8,141 nt of DNA from an uncultured Eubacteriales bacterium (GTDB taxonomy: Bacteria; Bacillota; Clostridia; Oscillospirales; CAG-272), in contig CASEEB010000117.1 of the NCBI GenBank assembly GCA_949286815.1, positions 1-8,141 of the forward strand, read 5' to 3'. The notes below the pieces were generated by a model, which did no database searches, was not told where the DNA came from, and was given only the letters and a program-made list of their open reading frames with translations. Shown piece by piece: positions 1 through 5,054 of this stretch (the stretch's first letter is position 1; each line of letters starts with the position of its first letter). Both the position numbers and the translations under genes were made by a program.

Positions 1-432
1 GGAAAAGGGAATGAGTGACGATACGCTCCAATAATTATCGTTTACGACCGCGTCAACCCGAAAGACTTTGCCGCCGGTAAACTCTGACAGCGGGCGGCGG
101 TTTTCACGCCCGCTTCCCACACAGGACAAAAGCGCCCCGGCAGAGTTCATTTCCATGTTTATATATTTGTCCGAGCCGGTATACCATTTCGCGAAAAACT
201 CAAGACAGCTGTCGGTGTATACCGGGTCGTTGTAATTTTTGTAAATTGCCCTCGGCTCTGTCTCACGACACTCCATATACAGATAAAAACCCTGATTTTT
301 TATCAAAATGAGACCGGCTCTCGACTCCGGCGTATATTCTTTACCCCATACATAGCTGTCAATTGATACGTATGGGATGGTTTCGGGATTCTGCGGTATA
401 TTGTCAAAGGTTTTTATGAGGTATTCTTTCAT
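1..432 (-). CDS. Carbohydrate-binding family 9-like protein (partial, C-terminus off window)
   Basis: The first 144 residues are visible; the reading frame is open to the left edge. The ATG at 430-432 is preceded by AAGGA (plus-strand TCCTT at 442-446) with 9-bp spacing. The protein begins MKEYLIKTFD and has no signal peptide, so it is probably cytoplasmic. A conserved-looking block at about residues 71-102 contains VYTDSCLEFF, then YINMEMNSAGALL. This resembles the Y-x-D-S-C-x-E-F-F and Y-x-N-x-E-x-N-x-x-G pattern of CBM9-like (DOMON-type beta-sandwich) proteins that clostridial genomes encode as stand-alone proteins of about 200 residues. Family assignment is from motif memory; ligand and role are unknown. 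It lies 33 bp downstream of asd on the same strand with no terminator between, so co-transcription is likely. Despite the family name, sugar binding is not demonstrated for this cytoplasmic type. Confidence 0.7.
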   Translation of the reverse strand, partial: MKEYLIKTFDNIPQNPETIPYVSIDSYVWGKEYTPESRAGLILIKNQGFYLYMECRETEPRAIYKNYNDPVYTDSCLEFFAKWYTGSDKYINMEMNSAGALLSCVGSGRENRRPLSEFTGGKVFRVDAVVNDNYWSVSSLIPFS

Positions 433-465
433 AGAAAACCGTCCTTTCCGGAAATGCCCTGAATG

Positions 466-1542
466 TCAGTCAAAATATCCCTGTCTGTAAAGCAGCTCCG
501 CGATAAGCACCGCGCCACCCGCGGCGCCTCTTAAGGTGTTGTGGGAAAGACCTACAAACTTATAGTCAAATAGGGTGTCCTCACGAAGTCTTCCGACACT
601 TACGCCCATTCCGCCGTATATGTCGCGGTCAAGATTGGTCTGCGGACGGTTGTCTTCCTCAAAATAGGTTATAAACTGTTTGGGAGCGTGAGGAAGCTCA
701 AGAGACTGAGGTACGCCCGAGAAATTTTTCCAATCCTCAAGTATCTGCTCTTTTGTAGGCTTGTTTTTGAATCTTACAAACACCGCGGCGGTATGTCCGT
801 CCGTAACGGGCACGCGTATACATTGCGTCGTGATGAGCGGGGAATCGGACTTAACTATCTTTCCGTCTTCGACCTTGCCCCAGATGCGTAAAGGCTCCTG
901 CTCGCTTTTTTCTTCCTCGCCGCCGATATAAGGAATGATATTGTCAATCATCTCAGGCCATTCCTTGAATGTTTTGCCGGCGCCGGAAATCGCCTGATAG
1001 GTCGTGGCGACCACTTCGGTTATTCCGTATTTCAGCAGGGGAGTGAGTGCGGGCACATATGACTGAATAGAGCAGTTGGGCTTAACCGCGATAAATCCTC
1101 TCTTTGTGCCCAGTCTCTTTCTCTGAGCGTGAATGACCTCAAGATGACCGGGGTTTATCTCCGGTATTACCATAGGCACGTCTTCCGTCCAGCGGTTTGC
1201 CGAGTTGTTGGAGACAACCGGAATCTCCGCTTTGGCGTATTTTTCCTCAAGGGCTTTGATTTCGTCCTTTTTCATGTTTACGGCGCAGAATACAAAGCTG
1301 CAGTTCTTTTTTATTTCATCTATGTTTTCGGCGTCAACCACCACCATGTCCGCGTATTTTTCAGGCATGGGTGTGCTTAATTTCCAACGTCCTCCCAGAG
1401 CCTCGGAATATGTTTTGTTTGCGCTGTTTCGGGACGCGGCAAGCAGCGCGACTTCAAAATATGGGTGATTTTCAAGCAGGGTTAAAAAACGCTGTCCTAC
1501 CATTCCGGTAGCGCCGACTACTCCGACCTTGATTTTTTCCAT
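466..1542 (-). CDS. asd: Aspartate-semialdehyde dehydrogenase
   Basis: This enzyme converts L-aspartyl-4-phosphate to L-aspartate-4-semialdehyde with NADPH. That is the second step of the aspartate pathway to diaminopimelate/lysine, threonine and methionine, in the cytoplasm. The 358-residue protein starts MEKIKVGVVGATGMVGQ, a Rossmann dinucleotide-binding loop (GATGMVGQ at 10-17). The catalytic cysteine is Cys157 in KPNCSIQ. Gln183 lies in TYQAISGAGK, and Arg243 and His250 in CIRVPVTDGH fit the substrate-binding arginine and acid/base histidine. The length and the PNCS-type active site match the archaeal/fungal-like ASADH class rather than the E. coli-type enzyme. The start is supported by AAGGAG (plus-strand CTCCTT at 1550-1555) at 7-bp spacing. 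Transcription is from a perfect sigma-A promoter at 1632-1660, and the CBM9-like gene follows 33 bp downstream. Identity is secure; residue roles are by family analogy. Confidence 0.96.
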   Translation of the reverse strand: MEKIKVGVVGATGMVGQRFLTLLENHPYFEVALLAASRNSANKTYSEALGGRWKLSTPMPEKYADMVVVDAENIDEIKKNCSFVFCAVNMKKDEIKALEEKYAKAEIPVVSNNSANRWTEDVPMVIPEINPGHLEVIHAQRKRLGTKRGFIAVKPNCSIQSYVPALTPLLKYGITEVVATTYQAISGAGKTFKEWPEMIDNIIPYIGGEEEKSEQEPLRIWGKVEDGKIVKSDSPLITTQCIRVPVTDGHTAAVFVRFKNKPTKEQILEDWKNFSGVPQSLELPHAPKQFITYFEEDNRPQTNLDRDIYGGMGVSVGRLREDTLFDYKFVGLSHNTLRGAAGGAVLIAELLYRQGYFD

Positions 1543-1604
1543 GGTATATCTCCTTACATTACTTAAAATTGATTATATTCTGATAATTAGAGTGTATTAT
1601 ACTG

Positions 1605-1620
1605 ACAATCATTTGATTGT
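1605..1620. repeat. Dyad in the asd leader
   Basis: Seven-base arms ACAATCA and TGATTGT are separated by two bases. The dyad starts about 12 bp downstream of the asd -10 box, so it covers roughly the first transcribed bases. It is a candidate operator or leader hairpin. No regulator is identifiable from the sequence. Confidence 0.4.
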
Positions 1621-1631
1621 TTTTTGTTATA

Positions 1632-1660
1632 ATTATATCATATTTTAATGTATGTGTCAA
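1632..1660 (-). promoter_or_regulatory. asd promoter (sigma-A type, extended -10)
   Basis: Read on the minus strand, TTGACA (1655-1660) and TATAAT (1632-1637) are separated by exactly 17 bp. A TG one base before the -10 makes an extended -10. Transcription would start near 1625, giving an untranslated leader of about 80 nt before the asd ATG. Confidence 0.88.
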
Positions 1661-1862
1661 TAGAATGTGCGCAATACTTTGGGGGTATTTTGACCAAATT
1701 TATAAATTTATGTTTTTTGCTTTTTGTGATGTTTTTGCCGGCGAATTGTTTGTTTTATAATCGAAAGTTCTTAAATTGATAATTCAAAGCTTTTTGCGTC
1801 TTCTGATTTATGGCGACAATAAAATTATTTTTCCGAAAACAGAAAAAATGCCAAAAAAACTA

Positions 1863-1891
1863 TTGACAAAATTAATTTTGTGCTGTATAAT
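1863..1891 (+). promoter_or_regulatory. recA promoter (sigma-A type)
   Basis: TTGACA (1863-1868) and TATAAT (1886-1891) have a 17-bp spacer, a perfect match to the vegetative consensus. The start site would be near 1898, giving a leader of about 50 nt before the recA ATG. A 16-bp palindrome overlaps the -35 and the spacer. Downstream, GTAACTGAAAAA (1898-1909) recurs next to the lipoprotein promoter. Confidence 0.9.
1866..1881. promoter_or_regulatory. Perfect palindrome within the recA promoter (candidate operator)
   Basis: ACAAAATTAATTTTGT is a perfect 16-bp inverted repeat. It covers the last three bases of the -35 box and 13 bp of the spacer, where a bound repressor would block RNA polymerase. 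It does not match the known Firmicute LexA box, and its AT-richness makes chance occurrence possible. Confidence 0.35.
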
Positions 1892-1934
1892 GTATCCGTA
1901 ACTGAAAAACTTGCAGATGTTAATGAATAAATTT

Positions 1935-1939
1935 GGAGG
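1935..1939 (+). promoter_or_regulatory. recA ribosome binding site
   Basis: GGAGG sits 8 bp before the ATG at 1948. This decides the start: the TTG at 1933 that would open the frame earlier overlaps the ribosome binding site itself and cannot be the initiation codon. Confidence 0.9.
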
Positions 1940-1947
1940 TCTTTAAG

Positions 1948-3063
1948 ATGGCAACGTCAAAGAAAGCCGTAAAAATGGAAGTTCCCGCCAGCAAAGATGA
2001 TAAACAAAAGGCTCTGAATACCGCAATGGATCAGATTGAACGTGAATTCGGCGCGGGTGCGATAATGAAGCTGGGAGAGAATACTCACATGGAGGTGCAG
2101 TCTGTTTCAACCGGCTCGCTTTCGCTTGATCTGGCGCTTGGAATAGGAGGAGTTCCGAGGGGGAGAATTATAGAGATTTTCGGACCGGAATCCTCCGGAA
2201 AAACCACCGTCGCGCTTCATATAATTGCCGAGGTACAGAAGACGGGCGGCGAGGCGGCGTTTATTGACGCCGAGCACGCGCTTGACCCGGTGTACGCAAA
2301 GGCGCTCGGAGTTGATATAAATAATCTTTTGGTTTCGCAGCCTGACTGCGGAGAAGACGCGCTTTCAATTACCGAATCGCTGGTGCGTTCGGGCGCTATT
2401 GACGTTATTGTAATTGACTCTGTCGCCGCGCTTGTTCCGAAACAGGAGATAGAGGGTGACATGGGAGCGTCCAATATGGGAGTTCAGGCAAGGCTTATGT
2501 CGCAGGCGATGCGAAAACTTGCGGCGGTGATTTCAAAGAGTAACTGTGTTGTGGTATTTATAAATCAGCTTCGTGAAAAACTGAACTCAGCATACGGAAA
2601 TCCGGAGACCACTACCGGTGGACGCGCGCTGAAGTTCTATGCTTCCGTTAGAATAGACATAAGGCGTACCGAACAGCTTAAAAACGGCAACGACATTTAC
2701 GGAAACCGTGTAAAGTGCAGAATCGTAAAAAACAAGGTGGCTCCGCCTTTTCGTGTTGCCGAGTTTGATATTCTGTACGGCAAGGGAATTTCACGCGTAA
2801 GTGAAATCATAGATTTTGCGGTCATGCTTGATATTATAAAAAAGAGCGGCTCGTGGTTTTCATACGAGGGCGAAAGGCTCGGACAGGGCAGAGATAATGT
2901 CAGAAAGCTGCTTGAGGAAGATAAAGCGCTCTGCGATGAGATAGAGGCAAAAATAAGATCTATGAAGGATAAGACGGACATTGTCAACGAGGAAGAATTT
3001 GAGCTTGCGGACGGTGATGATGATGAATTTGACATCCGCACACTTGAAGATGACGATGAGTGA
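1948..3063 (+). CDS. recA: RecA recombinase
   Basis: RecA is an ATP-dependent strand-exchange protein that forms filaments on single-stranded DNA, drives homologous recombination and activates LexA self-cleavage. From the ATG at 1948 the product is 371 residues. Residues 1-30 form the N-terminal polymerisation region. Walker A is GPESSGKT at 79-86 and Walker B is VIVIDSVAAL at 153-162. Loop L1 begins EIEGDMGASNMG at 167. Loop L2 follows INQLREK, with the signature GNPETTTGGRALKFY at about 217-231. The last 25 residues are a strongly acidic tail ending LEDDDE, as in other RecA proteins where the tail restrains DNA binding. The gene has its own consensus promoter, and its stop overlaps the recX start by 8 bp. 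Identity is secure. SOS control is usual for recA, but no canonical LexA box is visible here. Confidence 0.98.
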   Translation: MATSKKAVKMEVPASKDDKQKALNTAMDQIEREFGAGAIMKLGENTHMEVQSVSTGSLSLDLALGIGGVPRGRIIEIFGPESSGKTTVALHIIAEVQKTGGEAAFIDAEHALDPVYAKALGVDINNLLVSQPDCGEDALSITESLVRSGAIDVIVIDSVAALVPKQEIEGDMGASNMGVQARLMSQAMRKLAAVISKSNCVVVFINQLREKLNSAYGNPETTTGGRALKFYASVRIDIRRTEQLKNGNDIYGNRVKCRIVKNKVAPPFRVAEFDILYGKGISRVSEIIDFAVMLDIIKKSGSWFSYEGERLGQGRDNVRKLLEEDKALCDEIEAKIRSMKDKTDIVNEEEFELADGDDDEFDIRTLEDDDE

Positions 3064-3754
3064 GTTTGTTCTAAGCGATAAGCGCATAGAGATTACCGGA
3101 CTTTCGGCATCCGCGGGCGGCGGTCAGCTTAATGTTCATGTGTGTGTGACGGATGGGGAGCAGGGGAAAAAATCCGAATATCCCATGCTGTGTGAATTTT
3201 GGGATACGCTCGGAATATGTCTGCGCGATCTGCCGCTTGAGATTGACAATGGTTTATTGACCGAAATAAAAAGATATTCGGGTGTTACCCATGCCGTGCA
3301 AAAAGCTTACGGCTGCATTTCCTGTTCGCCATGTTCCGAAAAGATGCTTGTCGCGAAACTGTGCCGCAAGGGAATCGAAAGAGAATATGCCGTGACCGCG
3401 GCGGATTTTGTAAGGAATAAAGGGTATATTGATGAAGTAAAACTTGCTTTGCGGGAGTGCGAAAGATGCCTTGACAAATATTGGGGTTATCAGAGAATAA
3501 TATATAAACTGAAAAGCAACGGGTATAACAGTGAAGCCATGGACGCGGCAGACGATTTTCTGGCGACAATAAATTTTGAAGAAAATTGCCGGCAGTTGCT
3601 TGAAAAAAAATATTTAAAAAATACGGATGTTGTACTCGCGCAGGAAAAAGAAATTGAAAAAATTTTTCGCTCCCTGCAAAATTACGGATACAGCGGGAGA
3701 GAGATAAAAAGGGCGTTAAATGCCATAAAATCAAAACTTGCGATTAAAAAATAA
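3056..3754 (+). CDS. recX: RecX regulatory protein
   Basis: RecX binds RecA filaments and limits RecA recombinase and coprotease activity. The assignment rests on position directly behind recA and on repeated three-helix-type blocks: SEKMLVAKLCRKGIERE then FVRNKGYIDEVKLA (about 94-131), YQRIIYKLKSNGYNSE (145-160) and KIFRSLQNYGYSGREIKRAL (202-221). These match the alternating helix pattern of RecX (Y-x-x-I-x-x-x-L-x-x-x-G-[YI]). The start ATG at 3056 overlaps recA by 8 bp and gives 232 residues; another in-frame ATG at 3050 is equally possible. The only ribosome binding signal is a weak GAAGA inside recA, so translation is probably coupled to recA. The protein is oddly cysteine-rich: ten Cys, including C87-x2-C90-x2-C93 and C135-x2-C138. 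The N-terminal 80 residues form a less conserved extension seen in longer Firmicute RecX proteins. Confidence 0.88.
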   Translation: MSEFVLSDKRIEITGLSASAGGGQLNVHVCVTDGEQGKKSEYPMLCEFWDTLGICLRDLPLEIDNGLLTEIKRYSGVTHAVQKAYGCISCSPCSEKMLVAKLCRKGIEREYAVTAADFVRNKGYIDEVKLALRECERCLDKYWGYQRIIYKLKSNGYNSEAMDAADDFLATINFEENCRQLLEKKYLKNTDVVLAQEKEIEKIFRSLQNYGYSGREIKRALNAIKSKLAIKK

Positions 3755-3769
3755 ACAATTTGTAGAATT

Positions 3770-3793
3770 TTAATTTTGACTGTCGTTTTACAC
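3770..3793 (+). repeat. Short 3'-flank repeat, copy 1
   Basis: TTAATTTTGACTGTCG followed by TTTTACAC begins 16 bp after the recX stop. It is nearly identical to 5807-5829 at the end of the methyltransferase gene: 21 bases agree, with two mismatches and one gap. Confidence 0.55.
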
Positions 3794-3821
3794 CAATAAA
3801 ACTAAATGAAATTTGAATTTT

Positions 3822-3850
3822 GCCGATGTTAAATGCATCGGCTTTTTGTT
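3822..3850 (+). terminator. Rho-independent terminator of recA-recX
   Basis: The perfect 7-bp stem GCCGATG/CATCGGC (3822-3828 and 3836-3842) with a 7-nt loop is followed by TTTTTGTTT. It lies 67 bp after the recX stop. Confidence 0.85.
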
Positions 3851-3945
3851 TAAATGATTGTTTGATTATCGGTGTTTTGGTAACAATATTGAAAATATAT
3901 AATGTTGTCAAAAAAAGAAAAAACGCGGAAAATGCAAAATAATCA

Positions 3946-3974
3946 TTGACAAAATTCAATAATAAATGTATAAT
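3946..3974 (+). promoter_or_regulatory. Lipoprotein gene promoter (sigma-A type)
   Basis: TTGACA (3946-3951) and TATAAT (3969-3974) with a 17-bp spacer form a perfect consensus. The surroundings resemble the recA promoter: both read ATTGACAAAATT at the -35, TGTATAAT at the -10, and GTAACTGAAAAA shortly after (3976-3987 here). Confidence 0.88.
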
Positions 3975-4088
3975 AGTAACTGAAAAAACCGATAGCGGAG
4001 TTTATTATTTGAAATTGTCCCAATGAGGAGCTTTTTAAAAATTTAATATACCATGGACTGATATTCAGAATTTAACTATTTAAAATGA

Positions 4089-4098
4089 AAGGCGGTGA
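4089..4098 (+). promoter_or_regulatory. Lipoprotein ribosome binding site
   Basis: AAGGCGGTGA is a long match to the 16S anti-Shine-Dalgarno complement, with its GGCGG core 7 bp before the ATG at 4103. This favours 4103 over the in-frame ATG at 4085, which lies upstream of this site. Confidence 0.85.
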
Positions 4099-4102
4099 CC
4101 TT

Positions 4103-4549
4103 ATGAAAAATGTTACAATGAAAAAATGTGTTTTTCTGCTGACCTTTCTGATGCTGATAGGATGTGTCGGATGCAAAACTAAAGCGCCTCTTGAAACGGT
4201 AAACATTCCTAATGCTAATTTTTTGATATACTTTAAGGACGGACAAATGATAAGTCAGGAAACCGTTTATATTTCAGCCAATTTAGATGCCGTAGTTAAC
4301 GAGTGGTTGCAAAAAAATGGGTTGTCTGAAAAATTTACGCTTGTCGGAGGAATCGTATACAGTGAGTATTTTAAAGACGAGAATTCTTTGTCAGAATACA
4401 GCTATTTTTACAAAGATCATTGCTTTTATTTTTCAGCGGATATAAATGAATTTCTTGAGAAGGAAGAAAACCGATTGTATCGTGAATCATTGGTTTTTAC
4501 TCTGCAGAATGCCGATAAAGTTATTTCAAAAATGGTTCCGGAAAGTTAA
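4103..4549 (+). CDS. Small putative lipoprotein of unknown function
   Basis: I do not recognise this 148-residue protein. It begins MKNVTMKKC and continues with a hydrophobic stretch FLLTFLMLIGC. This is a type II (lipoprotein) signal peptide with lipobox L18-I19-G20-C21; Cys24 is a less likely modification site. After lipidation the mature part would be held on the outer face of the membrane. The rest is soluble-looking and rich in aromatic and acidic residues (FLIYFKDG, YSYFYKDHCFYFSADINEFL). The segment from about 114 to the end, FYFSADINEFLEKEENRLYRESLVFTLQ, faintly recalls the end of GerMN domains (a beta strand with F-S, then a helix with SLV-x-TL), but this is weak and not a call. The gene is monocistronic, between a consensus promoter and a terminator. 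Its promoter resembles that of recA. It is more AT-rich than its neighbours. Confidence 0.75.
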   Translation: MKNVTMKKCVFLLTFLMLIGCVGCKTKAPLETVNIPNANFLIYFKDGQMISQETVYISANLDAVVNEWLQKNGLSEKFTLVGGIVYSEYFKDENSLSEYSYFYKDHCFYFSADINEFLEKEENRLYRESLVFTLQNADKVISKMVPES

Positions 4550-4582
4550 TTAATAACAGTATTTGTTTGATTTTATCGGGTG

Positions 4583-4611
4583 GGGCTGTCCTTAGGATAG
4601 CCCTGTTTTTT
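4583..4611 (+). terminator. Rho-independent terminator of the lipoprotein gene
   Basis: The 9-bp stem GGGCTGTCC/GGATAGCCC (one G-U pair) has a TTA loop and is followed by TGTTTTTTC. It lies 33 bp after the stop codon. Confidence 0.9.
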
Positions 4612-4750
4612 CTTTCAGCGGCGCCGTTAACACATGTGAATTTTGAAAAGGTATGGTAGTTTACACCGATGAGAGCCGTCGTTTTAAATGGCATTTATAG
4701 GAGTACAGACTGTGGAAATTTTATTTTTACTTACTTTTTTATTCCGTCAC

Positions 4751-4779
4751 TTGCGAAAAGAGAGCTGATATGATATAAT
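4751..4779 (+). promoter_or_regulatory. Candidate methyltransferase promoter (extended -10)
   Basis: TTGCGA (4751-4756, 4 of 6 to consensus) and TATAAT (4774-4779) are 17 bp apart, with TG one base before the -10. Transcription would start near 4786, giving a leader of about 270 nt containing the whole set of repeated dyad sites. No better promoter is visible closer to the gene. Confidence 0.55.
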
Positions 4780-4795
4780 AATTATAGATATGGAC

Positions 4796-5027
4796 AGCGG
4801 TATACAGCAAATATAACAAAATTTAATCTATTGCTTCATGCTGTATACCTTAATTACAAATACAACCCGGACATTTTTGCATTTGCAAAACCGCGGCATA
4901 CAACCGATGAATATTATTTTTTAGAATTCTTTACGTTGTATGCAAATACAGCAAGTAAAATAGTATTAGTCTGTTTACTTTATGCTGTATACATCAAATC
5001 GTAGTGTGAAATATGCTGTATTCTGAA
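4796..5027 (+). promoter_or_regulatory. Cluster of TGCTGTATACAGCA-like dyad sites
   Basis: Four 14-mers match the palindrome TGCTGTATACAGCA: 4796-4809 (12 of 14), 4839-4852 (11), 4983-4996 (13) and 5014-5027 (11). Weaker half-sites ATACAAC/GTTGTAT or ATACAGCA occur at 4860-4866, 4898-4904, 4935-4941 and 4946-4953. The outer arms also form inverted pairs: GGTATACAGCA/TGCTGTATACC (4799-4809 with 4839-4849) is perfect over 11 bp. The cluster starts about 10 bp after the likely transcription start and ends shortly before the ribosome binding site. This suits either operator sites or a structured RNA leader. Confidence 0.55.
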
Positions 5028-5054
5028 AAATGAAGCTGTGAGGAAAATCAAAAA

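Larger units (their letters stand above)
1543..1947. other. Divergent asd/recA intergenic region
   Basis: These 405 bp hold no plausible gene. They contain the leftward asd promoter with a dyad just downstream, and the rightward recA promoter overlapped by a palindrome. Between them, 1661-1862 is AT-rich with a 14-bp AT-only palindrome at 1696-1709 and a stray TATAAT at 1756-1761 that has no well-spaced -35. I found no Gram-positive SOS box of the CGAAC-N4-GTTCG type. Confidence 0.8.
3755..4102. other. recX/lipoprotein intergenic region
   Basis: These 348 bp hold the short repeat at 3770-3793, the recX terminator, the lipoprotein promoter and a leader of about 120 nt. The leader carries an AT-rich stretch and a purine-rich GAGGAG at 4024-4029, but no open frame longer than a few codons. 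Confidence 0.75.
4612..5054. other. Long non-coding region upstream of the methyltransferase
   Basis: There is no gene longer than about 20 codons on either strand. The left part (4612-4770) has only two tiny open frames. The right part holds a promoter candidate (4751-4779) and then a dense family of TGCTGTAT/ATACAGCA sites up to 34 bp before the methyltransferase start. Confidence 0.75.

Noticed and set aside
1696..1709. AAATTTATAAATTT palindrome
   Set aside because: It consists only of A and T in very AT-rich DNA, is far from both promoters and is likely to occur by chance.
1735..1761. Possible second recA promoter, TTGCCG and TATAAT
   Set aside because: The spacer is only 15 bp and the -35 is weak, while a perfect promoter lies closer to the gene.
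1933..1947. Upstream TTG start for recA adding five residues
   Set aside because: The TTG overlaps the GGAGG ribosome binding site of the ATG at 1948, which gives the usual RecA N-terminus.
1811..3573. Exact 13-mer TGGCGACAATAAA at 1811-1823 and 3561-3573
   Set aside because: One copy is inside recX coding sequence and one in intergenic DNA, with no extension on either side. A single exact 13-mer pair is near chance expectation for a window of this size.
3735..3959. Leftward open frame of about 70 codons after recX
   Set aside because: It runs through the terminator and promoter of plus-strand genes, has a low-complexity Phe-rich translation and no ribosome binding site that I can support.
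4085..4102. Earlier ATG for the lipoprotein
   Set aside because: It would put the strong ribosome binding site inside the gene and add a polar stretch before the signal peptide.
4786..5054. Known riboswitch or T-box in the methyltransferase leader
   Set aside because: No SAM-riboswitch core, T-box motif or terminator hairpin is recognisable. The repeated arms do not fit a known class.
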